Assembly (NCBI RefSeq): GCF_010015445.1
Contig: NC_053114.1
Span: 32,754,079-32,818,078, forward strand
Origin: Perca fluviatilis
Lineage: Eukaryota > Chordata > Actinopteri > Perciformes > Percidae
Length of the DNA stretch: 64,000 nucleotides
Reading direction: 5' to 3'
The translations under genes were made by a program, and so were the position numbers. The first letter of the stretch is position 1; each line of letters opens with the position of its first letter. The notes below the pieces were generated by a model that had not been told where the DNA came from, searched no databases, and saw only the letters and a list, made by a program, of their open reading frames with translations. Below, piece by piece: positions 1-10,669 of this stretch.

Positions 1-34
1 GTGGTTGTAACCTTTTGCTTTATTCACTTTATAG

Positions 35-2093
35 GGATGCATTCAGCCACGTCCAGGAGAGGAGGTTTTGCATCAACCCCAATGTGGGCTTTGTGCATCA
101 GCTACAGGTAAGTCTTTACTTTGATTAATCAACATTACAGTCCAATCCAAAAGTACGCATGTTCAACCCATTCCCTTATTAAATAACTATACTACTAAGT
201 TGTTAACGAAATATACTCTCTCAAGCTCCTTGACTTTAAAAGGCTAGGATACAGTATGTTAGGCTTTTAGCTTTCATTATAAGATCTTCTTCTGAGTTGC
301 CCGCTTCTGGTGTGACACAGAAATTGTATTTCTATTTCTACGAATGCATGTACCACATCTGCTGTCTTCCTTTTTATTGGTCCCATTTAGCAATCCACTT
401 ATTAATTGGACATCTGGCTCACAAGATACATTAGGATGAGTCGTCTCTTTTTGAGTTGCGTAAATCATGACAAGCTTGTGCATATTTGAAGGCACACTGT
501 TTATACAGTATTGTGTGTGTGCATGCATGTTAAATCTGTCATGGGGCGTATGGATTCATGCACGCACTTTAAAAATGTGTCCAAAGCTTCTTTCTTTTCA
601 CATTTTTATTTACAGCATTATATGTTGATATTCATAATAATAGGGTATTAACTTATTTTTGTTTCATAACTATAGAAATAAAATGATCCACTATCACTAA
701 CGTTATTCACATTTATATTCACAATATCACAAATGATATATCCAGCTACAAAAAAGCCTGAAAGTAGGAAGTTAGAACGGAAGTACAAAGAGTCGTTCCC
801 ATTAAGACGATACACCGTCTCACCTCGTCTCATTGGTGTAAACTGGCAGGTTTCTGGACGTCGTAGACCGCCGCGTTGAGAGTAATTGCAGATTTCAACT
901 AGTCTTGTCCCGAATCTTTGGTCTGAACTGGGCTTTACTCCTCCGTCAAGATTTGACTGTGAGATTGGCCGTCGAATCGGGGTCCGTTGATCGAAGCGTT
1001 GAATAATCAATTATTCGGGGTCACTCCTAGTTGGATGTATACATATTTTGTTTTAAAGCGTGAATGCTGTGACTTGTTCACAATACCAGAGGTTCTTCTT
1101 TCAGTATTAATGAGGCAAAAGATCAGATTGTCAGCCTTTTTGAAGCATGTTCAGCGATGAAGACATCGTACCAAAACATACCGCGTTTCTGACTGTACTC
1201 ATTACTCGTACTGATATAAATTACTGAACTCTTATTGTTGTAATAATGAGTGTTTGTTTCCTAGGAATATGAAGCGATCTACCTAGCCAAATTAACCATT
1301 AAAATGATGTCACCTATGCAGTTGGGCAGGTCCTTCTCCTTACAAGCTGGGATGTCAGGTTTGTACATAATGTACTGCTAAGCTGCCACTGTCTCCTCAA
1401 TTTCTTTTTCGATTAGATAATACTTTATTCATCCCACAATGGGGAAATTCACTTGTTAGTTTTTGTTTCTCAGACAGACTTGTTCCAGAAACAAATTCAA
1501 AACAGGGTTGACTGGCATGTTATTTAGGCATGGTGTAGCGTTAGTTGTTTGTTTGGCACATTGTTGAGGCGGACATAATCTATCACCAGCGTTTAGTGAT
1601 GATGATCTAGAGCTGGGTTGCACATTTGTACAAAGCAGCTTTTAATGGCGATAGTTTTTTCTTTGAATCCACAATGGAGCTGGATCTTACTTGCTGGAAA
1701 ATCGGCAATTATGAGCGAGAGCCAGGTCTATTGGGTGATTTCTTACTGTATTCATCTTTTCTTTACAAGACGGACACGAACGTGCGCTTACATTCGAACA
1801 CTTGGAGCCATCGAGAACTGGCTCATCATTTTACCTTTTTAAGCGTCTTTTGTTCTTCCTGAATGGCGGGGACTTCACCCAGCACGGACTACCAAGTGTT
1901 CAGGGTTTGAGAAGTTCTTTAATCCAGGAGGGTTTACAGTTATCAAACTGGGTGTGTTGACGTATGCAGTATGTTTAGTTATTCTTTTTTTTTTTTTTTT
2001 GTCTCCACATTTCACACAGGAAGCCGTAAACGCAGCCTGGAGGAAGATGAGGACTTTGGAGCAATGCAGGTCACAGCAGCACAGAACGGATGA
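35..2093 (+). CDS. styx: styx, C-terminal three coding exons (partial gene)
   Basis: STYX is a catalytically dead dual-specificity-phosphatase-like protein that binds phospho-proteins. The window holds only its 3' part: coding exons 35-107, 1265-1358 and 2020-2093, all with AG/GT borders and consistent phase. They encode a DUSP-fold tail containing QERRFCINPN and GFVHQLQEYEAIYLAKLTIK, then a basic-acidic tail SRKRSLEEDEDFGAMQ that ends in AAQNG and a TGA at 2091-2093. This matches vertebrate STYX closely from memory of the family. The pseudo-active-site exon lies before position 1 and is not visible. The 3' UTR follows, with AATAAA at 2566-2571. The next gene, gnpnat1, is convergent; STYX and GNPNAT1 are also neighbours in human. 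Confidence is high for identity and borders, but the gene start is outside the window. Confidence 0.93.
648..1020. repeat. Probable dispersed repeat in styx intron
   Basis: This intronic block between styx exons reads open for 120 codons on the minus strand without resembling a known protein. Its CG-rich, oddly codon-like texture (segments such as GTTCAGACCAAAGATTCG on the minus strand) resembles non-autonomous DNA transposon sequence common in fish. I could not define its ends. Low confidence. Confidence 0.3.
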
Positions 2094-2590
2094 GCTTTGC
2101 TGATATATAGCCACGTGGCGCAGTGCACTCAATTTTTTTCCCCACATTTTTAATGGGATTAAAAATGTAAATATTTGAACTTTTTCTAAGGGGAAGGGAC
2201 AGGGGTGGGAGGGCGGCCACTCATGTCTGAGACATGGAGTACGGAGGGGGATCGGGCCAATTTGATAACTTTTTTTTTTTTCTTCAAGCTGTATGCACTG
2301 ATGGGAGATTTTTTGCAGTTTTATAGTATTTAAAGCATTTTGCATTTGCAGCGGGACAGTATTGCAATAATGCACTTTCGATACTTGAATTTGTGTAGAT
2401 GACCAGAATGGTGAAGTCAGCAAAAGGGAAAGTAGCCAGGACGTCGCCCAGTGGAGGTCATGAAAAGAGGAATAGCTAATGCCTTTATTTTGGGAGTAAT
2501 AGGATTATGGACTAATATCAGGCTTACTGTGGGATAGTAAGGAATGGAAAAATAACACACTGCTTAATAAAAACGAGTCTGACTGAGTCC
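2094..2590 (+). other. styx: styx 3' UTR with poly(A) signal
   Basis: The sequence is non-coding from the TGA of styx to just past an AATAAA hexamer at 2566-2571. The cleavage site is inferred, not shown. Open frames on the other strand here (1875-2423) overlap the styx exon antisense and look like chance. Confidence 0.6.
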
Positions 2591-3029
2591 TGTTCACTGT
2601 TTTTATAGCATAATGCTGTGCTTAACATAATCTTGACAGTATTTTGTTAAATGTTATGTTGAATGTTATTTAAAGACAATTTACAGTCACAGAAGTTATA
2701 CTTTTTACTATTTAACTTTCTGGAGTCCTTGCTGTGTATTTCGGTAACTAACCGTAAAAAGCAGTCAATGACACGCACTTCGCTGTCCTACAAATGGTTT
2801 GAGCTCTGAGAGCACAATTCGTCTTAACCAAAAATTGATTGAAAATGTTTTGCCACAACTATTATTAGACATGCCCATCCCCCATCTGTACAAAAAAACA
2901 TTTTCGTAGTTAAAACAGAAATTAGCATTGTAATACAAATGTCAGATTTGTTTTACAACTAAAAATATAACCAAAGAAACATGGTAGATCATAGAATATT
3001 TTATGTACTTTTACATATTTGGAAATAAA

Positions 3030-3854
3030 TTACATTAAATGTTCCCGTAACTTAAATAAGACATTTACAAAAATCTTTTTTTATTCCATTGCCCATCATA
3101 AGTTGTTTCATTCCTACAGCTGTGATCAAATATCGACCAAATATAAAACTTATAGAACCTTAGTTAATCACTCACCACTGCCTCATGAAATATAAACCTT
3201 TTTGTTGACTAGAAATACATTAGAACAGTCTTGATTTGATAGTAATGATCATGTCTTGCAGTATTCAAACCTTCGTTACAGTTATCCAGCAACATTACTG
3301 TCAAAGAAAAAAGCCTGCCGAGATAAAGAGCACTTTGTACCAAAGGGGACATGTCGGAAAAATAAAAAAGCCCCAGTAAAACCCAAAGTATTATATATAA
3401 CTATTCATATTAAAAGAAACAAAACTGCTTTTCTTTGGTGATTTGCCTGATTAATGAAAAATCTGTGAGACTAAGTTGGAATAATGATCTAAAGTAATTC
3501 CTTCCTGTATACTTGGTTTTGTAGTGAACTATAGTAAACATTGTAATGATTCCTTAGTTGCTTAGGAAATATAACTTAATTTGGTACCATCTTTTTTTCC
3601 TCAAGCAATTATATTTACTGACAGTTGCATGGTAGTCAGATATAATTAAAATTTCCTCTGTTAGTACACAGCATATTACTTAATAATGTAACACAGTAAG
3701 ACATTACATTTGCAGTAATTGACAATCCTTTCTTCAGATGGTGGGAGAAGATGATGATGGTGAGGTAGCCATGGTTACCAAAGAGAGGAGGGGGGGGGGT
3801 TTCTTCAACATACATGTATAAAGGTGTGGTCCATGTTTAAAGCTGCTGTTGTCC
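3030..3854 (-). other. gnpnat1: gnpnat1 probable 3' UTR
   Basis: This is AT-rich non-coding sequence downstream of the gnpnat1 stop. A minus-strand AATAAA (TTTATT at 3080-3085) is a candidate poly(A) signal. No other gene is seen between it and the styx poly(A) signal near 2570; the remaining 2.6-3.0 kb is unannotated intergenic sequence. Confidence 0.4.
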
Positions 3855-5397
3855 TCAGTTGGAAAATCGGCACTGCATGTAAGTCTCGTGTGAGGCGGTA
3901 TATCCAAACTTTTGGTAGAAAGCCACATTGTTGGGTGCACATTCCAGTGTGATTTTATAGCAATTCAGTTTTTTGCTGAGAAGAGTAAGAGCTGAAACTA
4001 ACCTACAGGGACGAAGGAAAAGGACAATAAATCAGCACGAAACACAAGATATTTCTTAAAAAAGGTCTTAAATATTAAAAACAGGCCATAACACAATGTA
4101 TGTGTCAGGCTCACACAGGTCTACTCACAGTTTGCCCAGCTGCTTCCCTCTGCACACGTCACTGACTACTACCTCCTCCACCCGGCCCCTCTACAAACAA
4201 CAGAATAGAGAGGGTCTTCATTCCAGTCATTTTCTAGATGTTTGTTTCTTATGCAAATTGGTTGCATAGTTTTAAGGAAATACAAATGTTTATTCATGTG
4301 TAAATATTTGGTTTATGGTGGTGAACTACATTAATTTAAAATGTACTACATCAATAGGTAAATTATTTAGGGACTGGTCTCTAGGAAAAATGTAGAAAGA
4401 CATTACAGTTGTATCCATTGTTAAATATAAGCCAATAGCTTGCCGGGATGTAATTTACCTTAGCACAGGAGTGGATGAATTTGTGTTCTGTAATCAATGT
4501 GGCCGTGGCAACAATCTGTCCCAGATGTGTGTCCTCCACCACAACAACGTAGTAGTCTCCCGTCTTCTTCATATGCTCAAACTTTTCTGGAAGCCAACAG
4601 AGAAAATATGCATTTTTCTTTTTTATCTTCACTGATATTTTATTACATAGGTTTTTATTAAAAGTTTGTTTTCTAGAATGAGGGGTTTTCCTCTTCTCAA
4701 ATGTTCGATCTGATCTATGTAAAGACACCTGTTTTGGCACAAAATCCAAGTTTAAAAACTTGGTACAACTTTAGGATTTAAAATAAAACTTAATGGTAAA
4801 TGTAGCATTGTGCTAAGCATGACTCACTCGTAAACTGCTCTGGTGTGACATCGCCTGTCTGAGTGAGTTGAGATAAAACCTTGAAGAATCCTGGAACATA
4901 AAAACAAAACAGTTGGTGAAAATGTCAGAGGGTTGGGTACACTCCATCTCTTGTGAATTCCTCATTGATGTTGCTGTCATGTTTTATATTTTTATTACAT
5001 TGCCAAGATCTTCCTTATCGGATGTCAAGGAACAGAACACATGCTTTCCACATAATTTATCACATTCTTATCTTCATAATCTCTTGAGAATAGAAGTATT
5101 GGTCTAGCCTGGTTGACACCAGACCCTTCTCAGTTGTAACTGAAAGTGACTTGCAGAGCAAATCTCAAACTTGCCGGAAGTTCGTCAGGGTTTTCCCAGG
5201 CTAGTACTGGTCTGGAACATGTTGTCCATCCAGTCTGACTCACCCCTGTTGAAGTCTGCCGTACAGAGCGGCCTGAGCACCAGGCCTTCCCCTGGGCTGG
5301 ATGGGGAAATGGGGGGAGAGAAGGAGACAGCGTTGCTACTCCAGTCTAGCTCCTGCAGCAGAGAGGGCTCAAAGAGTGGAGTCTCGTCCAGCAGCAT
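3855..5397 (-). CDS. gnpnat1: gnpnat1, glucosamine-6-phosphate N-acetyltransferase (complete)
   Basis: The enzyme acetylates glucosamine-6-phosphate with acetyl-CoA to GlcNAc-6-phosphate, the second committed step of the hexosamine pathway to UDP-GlcNAc. Coding exons in transcript order are 5244-5397, 4828-4890, 4459-4586, 4129-4190 and 3855-4002. Phases join exactly to give 184 aa, the same length as human GNPNAT1. The start is the ATG at 5395-5397, giving [19 protein letters not shown]. The GNAT fold is visible: [20 protein letters not shown] (about 36-54), [17 protein letters not shown], then [20 protein letters not shown], the acetyl-CoA loop RGKQLGKLL (about 128-136), and the C-terminal [20 protein letters not shown] and [15 protein letters not shown]. 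The exon with the ATG continues to about 5407, where the acceptor implies a non-coding upstream exon. No defects were seen. Confidence 0.96.
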
Positions 5398-5748
5398 TCC
5401 ACAGTATCTGCACGGAAAAAGACACACACAAATAAACCGGCAAGTCCACAAACGCACGCACACACCCATAAGTGTGTGTATGGCACACTGCATTGAAATG
5501 CTTTTTCTAATCAATCTAAGATACTGCATCAGCACAATGAGTTAAAATGGTCAGCATTGAAAATATGTTTGTTCGCACAGAACTTTGACCTGACAAATAC
5601 AGTTTCACTTGGTTGTCATTACTTTACTGCCATGCTTCAGTGGTTGATAAGCAAGTTGGCATATTAATGGGTACACCAATATATGAAATATAATGCACAT
5701 AATCTTTAACGATACACTATGAGGTGATAACATTCTTAAGCATTCATT

Positions 5749-6108
5749 TATGGCTGGGCGATATGGAGAAAATGAAATATCACGATATTTTTGACCAAAT
5801 ACCTCGATATCAATACCGCAACGATATTGTAGTGTTGACTATTGGTGCTTTCACAAAATATTTACACAATGAGATTTTTGATAAATAATCATCAGTAATG
5901 TGGATATAATGACTAAGTGGGTAAAGGCAAATAATAGAACGGTTACAACAATCGGGTAAGTTCAGAAAATGACATAACTTTACTGTAATGCAGCCTTTAA
6001 AACCAGCAAAAGACACCACTTATGCCTTATTACGATATCCAAAATCTAAGACGATATCTAGTATCATATCACGATATCGATATAATATTGATATATTGCC
6101 CAGCTCTA
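5749..6108. mobile_element. hAT-type MITE in gnpnat1 intron 1
   Basis: A 360-bp element has inverted ends TATGGCTGGGCGATAT and ATATTGCCCAGCTCTA and is full of GATATC-like repeats. It is flanked by an 8-bp direct duplication CATTCATT (5741-5748 and 6109-6116). An 8-bp target duplication with these termini is typical of hAT non-autonomous elements. The same family reappears, inverted, at the window end (63923 on). Confidence 0.85.
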
Positions 6109-6714
6109 CATTCATTCATGAATTTCTTTCCAGGATCTGGTCCAGGATCAGGAATATGAGGGGGGCCCATCCTACAAATGCCTATTCACATAGCAAGGGC
6201 AACAACAGAGTATTAGTGCTGTTGGTGGTAGCTTGAACACTTGGGAGGTTGATTCTTGTTTCGGCGATAGTTTTAACAATTTTTTTCTATGTTTTCCAAT
6301 TCTTTATTGTACAAAAGCTACACACAAATACATAGAATTGACACACAAAAGAAAAGACAATACAAAAATATAACCTAGCTAGATACCGAGCTACCCGCGT
6401 CATAATTCTCGTTTCCATGAAAGCAAAACATCATTACTCTTTAGTGGTGTCATTATTCCTTAATGACCACCAAGCCACGCAAATAAGAATATAGTGATGT
6501 TAATGGGCTTGTTAATTGCCAAAAGGCAGAGTGTTTCGCTGCAGTAACTTAACCCGTTATATTTTACCAAACAGCTCATAAAGAAAGAGTTTATCAAAAC
6601 AGTTAACATTAGATGAGGCCACTTTCACTCAAGCAAACTATCCAGCCCAGCTAAGTTAGCTAGCTACAGTCAGAGCTGTAACTTCACAATAAACATTAGC
6701 GTTAACGTTAGCTA

Positions 6715-6715
6715 G

Positions 6716-6769
<54 letters not shown>
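6715..6769. repeat. (TC)n(AT)n microsatellite
   Basis: Eleven TC dinucleotides run directly into about sixteen AT dinucleotides, flanked by partly palindromic AGCTAGCT sequence. Confidence 0.95.
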
Positions 6770-6772
<3 letters not shown>

Positions 6773-6842
6773 CTAGCTACCTCTTTGGGATTTGGGATCG
6801 CCTGTCATGCTAAGCCGCTAGCTAGGTAGCTTAACTACTTAC

Positions 6843-6990
6843 CAGTAAAAACACCAGAAGAGATGGTCCAGTTGAATTCCCAGACTGAGGTAACGTAATT
6901 ACAGTGACAACCTGGCAGTTTTACTACTTATGTAGGAGGTTGGGCTACATCATTAAGCTGAACAGCGTGGGTGTTTGGTTTTTTCGGCTG
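6843..6990 (-). other. gnpnat1: gnpnat1 non-coding first exon (5' UTR)
   Basis: A consensus donor (CTG followed by GTAAGTAGTT on the minus strand) sits at about 6843, upstream of the first coding exon. It pairs with the acceptor at about 5408. The outer limit (TSS) is a guess from the start of promoter-like sequence near 7.0 kb. The 1.4-kb intron between holds a hAT MITE and a TC/AT microsatellite. Confidence 0.5.
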
Positions 6991-7010
6991 CTGTTTCCGC
7001 CTGGCATGTA

Positions 7011-7058
7011 TGACGTGGCAAATATGCTAGAGGTAAGGGGCGCAGCCCAATGACGTCA
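7011..7058. promoter_or_regulatory. UPRE-like TGACGTGG and CRE TGACGTCA upstream of gnpnat1
   Basis: TGACGTGG at 7011-7018 matches the unfolded-protein-response element bound by XBP1s/ATF6. A palindromic CRE, TGACGTCA, lies at 7051-7058. Both fall just upstream of the inferred gnpnat1 first exon. In mammals XBP1s is reported to induce hexosamine-pathway genes including GNPNAT1, so the location makes sense. Binding is not shown here; motif matches of 8 bp occur by chance. Confidence 0.5.
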
Positions 7059-7193
7059 ATGGATCAGTAAAAGTACACATCCCAAAATTATTTTACCAGA
7101 AACAATTTCATATTATATTGAGCGTGATGTATGACTCCAGTCAGTCATCCAGACACATTGTTTTTTACAGTGAAATGTGGGGTTTAACCTGTT

Positions 7194-7194
<1 letters not shown>

Positions 7195-7240
<46 letters not shown>
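7195..7240. repeat. (CA)n microsatellite
   Basis: An uninterrupted CA/AC dinucleotide run of about 23 units. Confidence 0.95.
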
Positions 7241-7242
<2 letters not shown>

Positions 7243-7367
7243 GACTAATAAACTCAAAGGTCCATTGTATTGGATACTGGCCACTAGAAATTAGGCAGGC
7301 TTTGCTATCATTTCCTTTTAAACAATGTAATCTTGAAAAAGGTGGGTCGACCGGGTCAGTGTAATGC

Positions 7368-7869
7368 TTATCAGTTCAATTTTGCAAGCACAAACAGACA
7401 TTTGGAAAAACAGAAAAATGGGTTCAAATATCACATTTTTTATTTTTTCCCACCTTGACAAATTAAAAAATTGCATCTTTAACCTGTTTTTCCAATTTTC
7501 TGCTTTTTATTCAGAGGATCAGAAATTGAGAAAATTACAAAATTGCATCTGAGCTCCAATTATTCAGTACTGCAATGGTATTCTCTTCCTCTACTTTGCA
7601 GAATATGCAGGTCATTAACTGCACATGGACCAAAAAGAACAAAAACTGATAGACTTTGGGGTCAGAGGTGCTTGTAACTGATGGTTTCGAGTGGGGGGCG
7701 GGGCGTAGCTAGGCAGAACGAGGGAGAGAATACCATTGCAGTATTGAATAATTGGAGCCCAGACACAATATTGTAATATTGTAAGTCGGAAAAAAATGAA
7801 AAATTGGATATTACCCATTTTTCTGTTTTTCCAAATGTCCGTTTGTGCTTAGAAAATCGAACTGATAAC
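7368..7869. mobile_element. MITE-like inverted-repeat element
   Basis: Long imperfect terminal inverted repeats can be read: the left end TTATCAGTTCAATTTTGCAA continues through the CAAACAGACATTTGGAAAAA segment. The right end, reverse complemented, reads TTATCAGTTCGATTTTCTAA and then CAAACGGACATTTGGAAAAA. Each arm is about 75 bp. The core has no recognisable coding. The superfamily is not clear because no convincing target duplication was found. Confidence 0.65.
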
Positions 7870-7899
7870 ATTATTTACACCCTGCAGTAGTCTGTGTTT

Positions 7900-10669
7900 G
7901 GAAAATAGAGGCAAAGGCTGTTTACATATATTTATTACACTTTGTTAAAAAGCTGTAGAAGCTCTGTTTATTGAGTCTTTTGTATTAACATATTTTACAA
8001 AAACTAGATTTACAGAAATTATCCATAACTGAACCATTCTTAATTTAGGCACAAAAATACAGGAAAGCTCAGTCCAAAAAGTGTTTCAGTATTGATTAAA
8101 TAAGCAATGGTTTTGAAAGAAATCCCGTGCATAGGAAAATATATCATGGATATTAAGAGTTGTTAAATAACTAAATGAAAACAAAACTGTCCAATTCCTT
8201 TTTTTACATTATGACTAATTCAAATCTAAATCCTATATTATATCTTCTTACACCCCGAAAACAGAGTTTGAGCAATAAAATAAACACTAAAATAAAGATC
8301 ACAACACTTCAGCTTTTAGTGTAAGTTGGCAGGCTGCTCTTTGGGATAAAGTGGAAGGAAACAAAAAGCACTTGTCTAGATTCATGCAAATCCCAAACTG
8401 CCCTTACACTGTAATAACAAGAAATGAAACGCTTATAATACAGTCTCCATCTTTGTGTCCATTGATATGCCTCGGCCAGCTACAGACTTTGAAACATTTC
8501 CAGGGTCCAGTCCATGTTGAACGTTACTGTAAATTTTGAACAGATCGAGGATGATTACGTTCCTCGCTAATATAAGTTTTGAAATAGCACTCTTCAATGT
8601 GAGTAGACAAATGCAGCACAAATAGACCTAAATAGAACAAGATTATCAGTCATTCAGGTCATACAATATCTAGAAATATCAAAGGAGACCTGTTATGCTC
8701 ATTTTCAGGTTCATACTTTTTCTACTAGAACTCCCCCTCTGTCTGAGACACTCTGTTGGAGCGCTTGTCTCTTTAATACCCCCTCCCGAAAAAATTTGAG
8801 ATGAAGATTGAAAGAATTTCAGGGTCACTGCCTCTATACCATCGGTTGCAGGAAGGGATGACTTTAAAAGGAGTATGGCCGCACTTTCTGCCGTGAAAAA
8901 TCACCAATAACTTGCTGTTGGAAGTAGCCTAGAAATCTAGACGCACTCTCCGTTGGCTTGCGAGCTGGAAAAACCAAACTCTAGTCAGGCCAATCACATC
9001 GTGTATAGAGTTGGTGGGCGGGCTTAACATAATGACGGCAGAGTTGCGACAGTTCCAGTACAAAGAAGATGGCTGCTGCTGCTGGCGAACAGCGGTCTTT
9101 TGCATTGGCTTTGGCCGCGACTCTGGAAGACTTGGGAGTTAAGCCTTTCTTTGAGAAAAGAACAAAGAACGACACTGAAGTCATTCTTAAAAAATTAACG
9201 ACGGGATACGGCAAAAGTTTAATCTATCAACTAGCTCCGCTACCTTCTTCGTTGCTCTGGTTGGTTGTAGCGCTATCCTATTGCGTGCAGAGGGAATTTG
9301 AAAGACAACCGTTTATCCCGCCCCTCGGATTGAGTCCTGCCAATGGTGAGTTCCCAGACCCCAACATCTGGATGTGGGTCTGGCTGGTCAGGCTATGTTG
9401 GAAGCGGAGTGTTCAGACGCGTCTGAAATCGGAGATTTTTTGCTCACAGGGATTACTTTTACATACATTTTCAGCATTATTTGAAGCTTTGGCCATGTTT
9501 AATATGGCCATCTGAGATTGTGACATTACAGATATGACAGAAAATAAGAAAAAGCATAACAGGTCCACTTTAAGTCAAAGGCAACTAGATTTGTTAAGTC
9601 ATGAAAATGCCTCTTGAAAGAGAGAGCAAGCGAGACAAAATGTCTTCAAAAGACAGTCCAGCAAGTCCAGATGTCAGAATTATCAATTTCTACATACCCT
9701 ACAAATTCCATAATAATGGGCACAGATTCCAAGGACCCCATTGATATATTCAGTAGAAAATAATATTTTCTTATTCAGCGAGAGAACTGCTTATTATTAG
9801 AGGGTAATTTAAGAAAGACTGAGAGGATGACACCCATTGTACAAAATGTAATACATCCCCTTTGTTGCCTATGCATCTCAAGGGAACAGTATTAGAAAAA
9901 CTAAGATTTACATGCTCTCTCTCCCCCCCGTGTTAAATAACAAAACTGTTTGCTATGGGTGATATTACACGCTAAATACATAACAACCCATGTGGGTCAA
10001 AAACACTTTGTTTGCAGCAGTATTTTTGATAGGAACATTCATATTTGACAGATAGGCTGAACAATACTAAAGTGACATTCTCTTACTCCAAGGTAAGAAA
10101 TAAAAACATGTTATTTTGCCTACACTTAATTCACAGTTGAAACCCATAAAATAACACAGAAATACATCAGTTGAGTTTCTCCATTCAGAATACGTAGCTT
10201 TCCGCCATTACCAAAACGTGGAAATAAAGTCTGATAAAAAGGAAAACAAAGACCCAAATAGCTTTTACCTAGTAATGACAAATCAGACCCCTTTCATACA
10301 TGTCTGAATGTAAAGCATGCTCATTTTTGACAGCCAGTCCCAATCATGGCAGAAACTGACTCTCTACTGAAGCTGGTAGCTGCAATGTGTGGCACGTAAA
10401 TATAGGGAAATGCAACCTTGCATTTCGTGACCCTTCACCCATTAATTTATATAATGCTCCAAATACTCTGAAATCAGTGATGCAGAGGCCATTCACAATA
10501 GTCCCACCGTTTTAGGCAGCCCAAAACAGTCCAAAGGCCATGTTTTGCAATGCTTTTTAATTATTGTTTTGGATAGGTGATGACCACTGACTGTACACCA
10601 AATGGGGAGGGATTAAATAGCTTTGTCTGTGCCTCCTGGGATGATGATGTGATGAAGCCAATCTGTGTA
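7900..10669 (-). other. amfr: amfr probable 3' UTR / downstream region
   Basis: The sequence is non-coding from the amfr stop down to candidate minus-strand AATAAA signals at 7967-7972 and 7931-7936. It includes the composite MITE at 8681-9572, so if the UTR is that long the transcript would carry the transposon. No other gene was recognised in this stretch. Confidence 0.35.
8681..9572. mobile_element. Composite MITE carrying a RecQ-like helicase fragment
   Basis: The outer ends are inverted repeats, AAAGGAGACCTGTTATGCTC at the left and, reverse complemented, AAAGTGGACCTGTTATGCTT at the right. Nested inside, about 8926-9405, is a second unit with TAGCCTAGAA / TAGCCTGACC type ends. It contains an open frame from the ATG at 9069 whose peptide includes TTGYGKSLIYQLAP. 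That is the Walker A (motif I) stretch of RecQ-family helicases without the rest of the helicase. It lies in or just beyond the amfr 3' UTR. It is a captured or domesticated remnant, not an active gene. Confidence 0.6.

Noticed and set aside
1875..2423. 182-codon minus-strand frame
   Set aside because: It runs antisense across the styx last exon and 3' UTR, with homopolymer-coded Lys and no recognisable family.
5185..5545. Plus-strand 124-codon frame opposite gnpnat1 exon 1
   Set aside because: It is the antisense shadow of a phase-consistent gnpnat1 coding exon.
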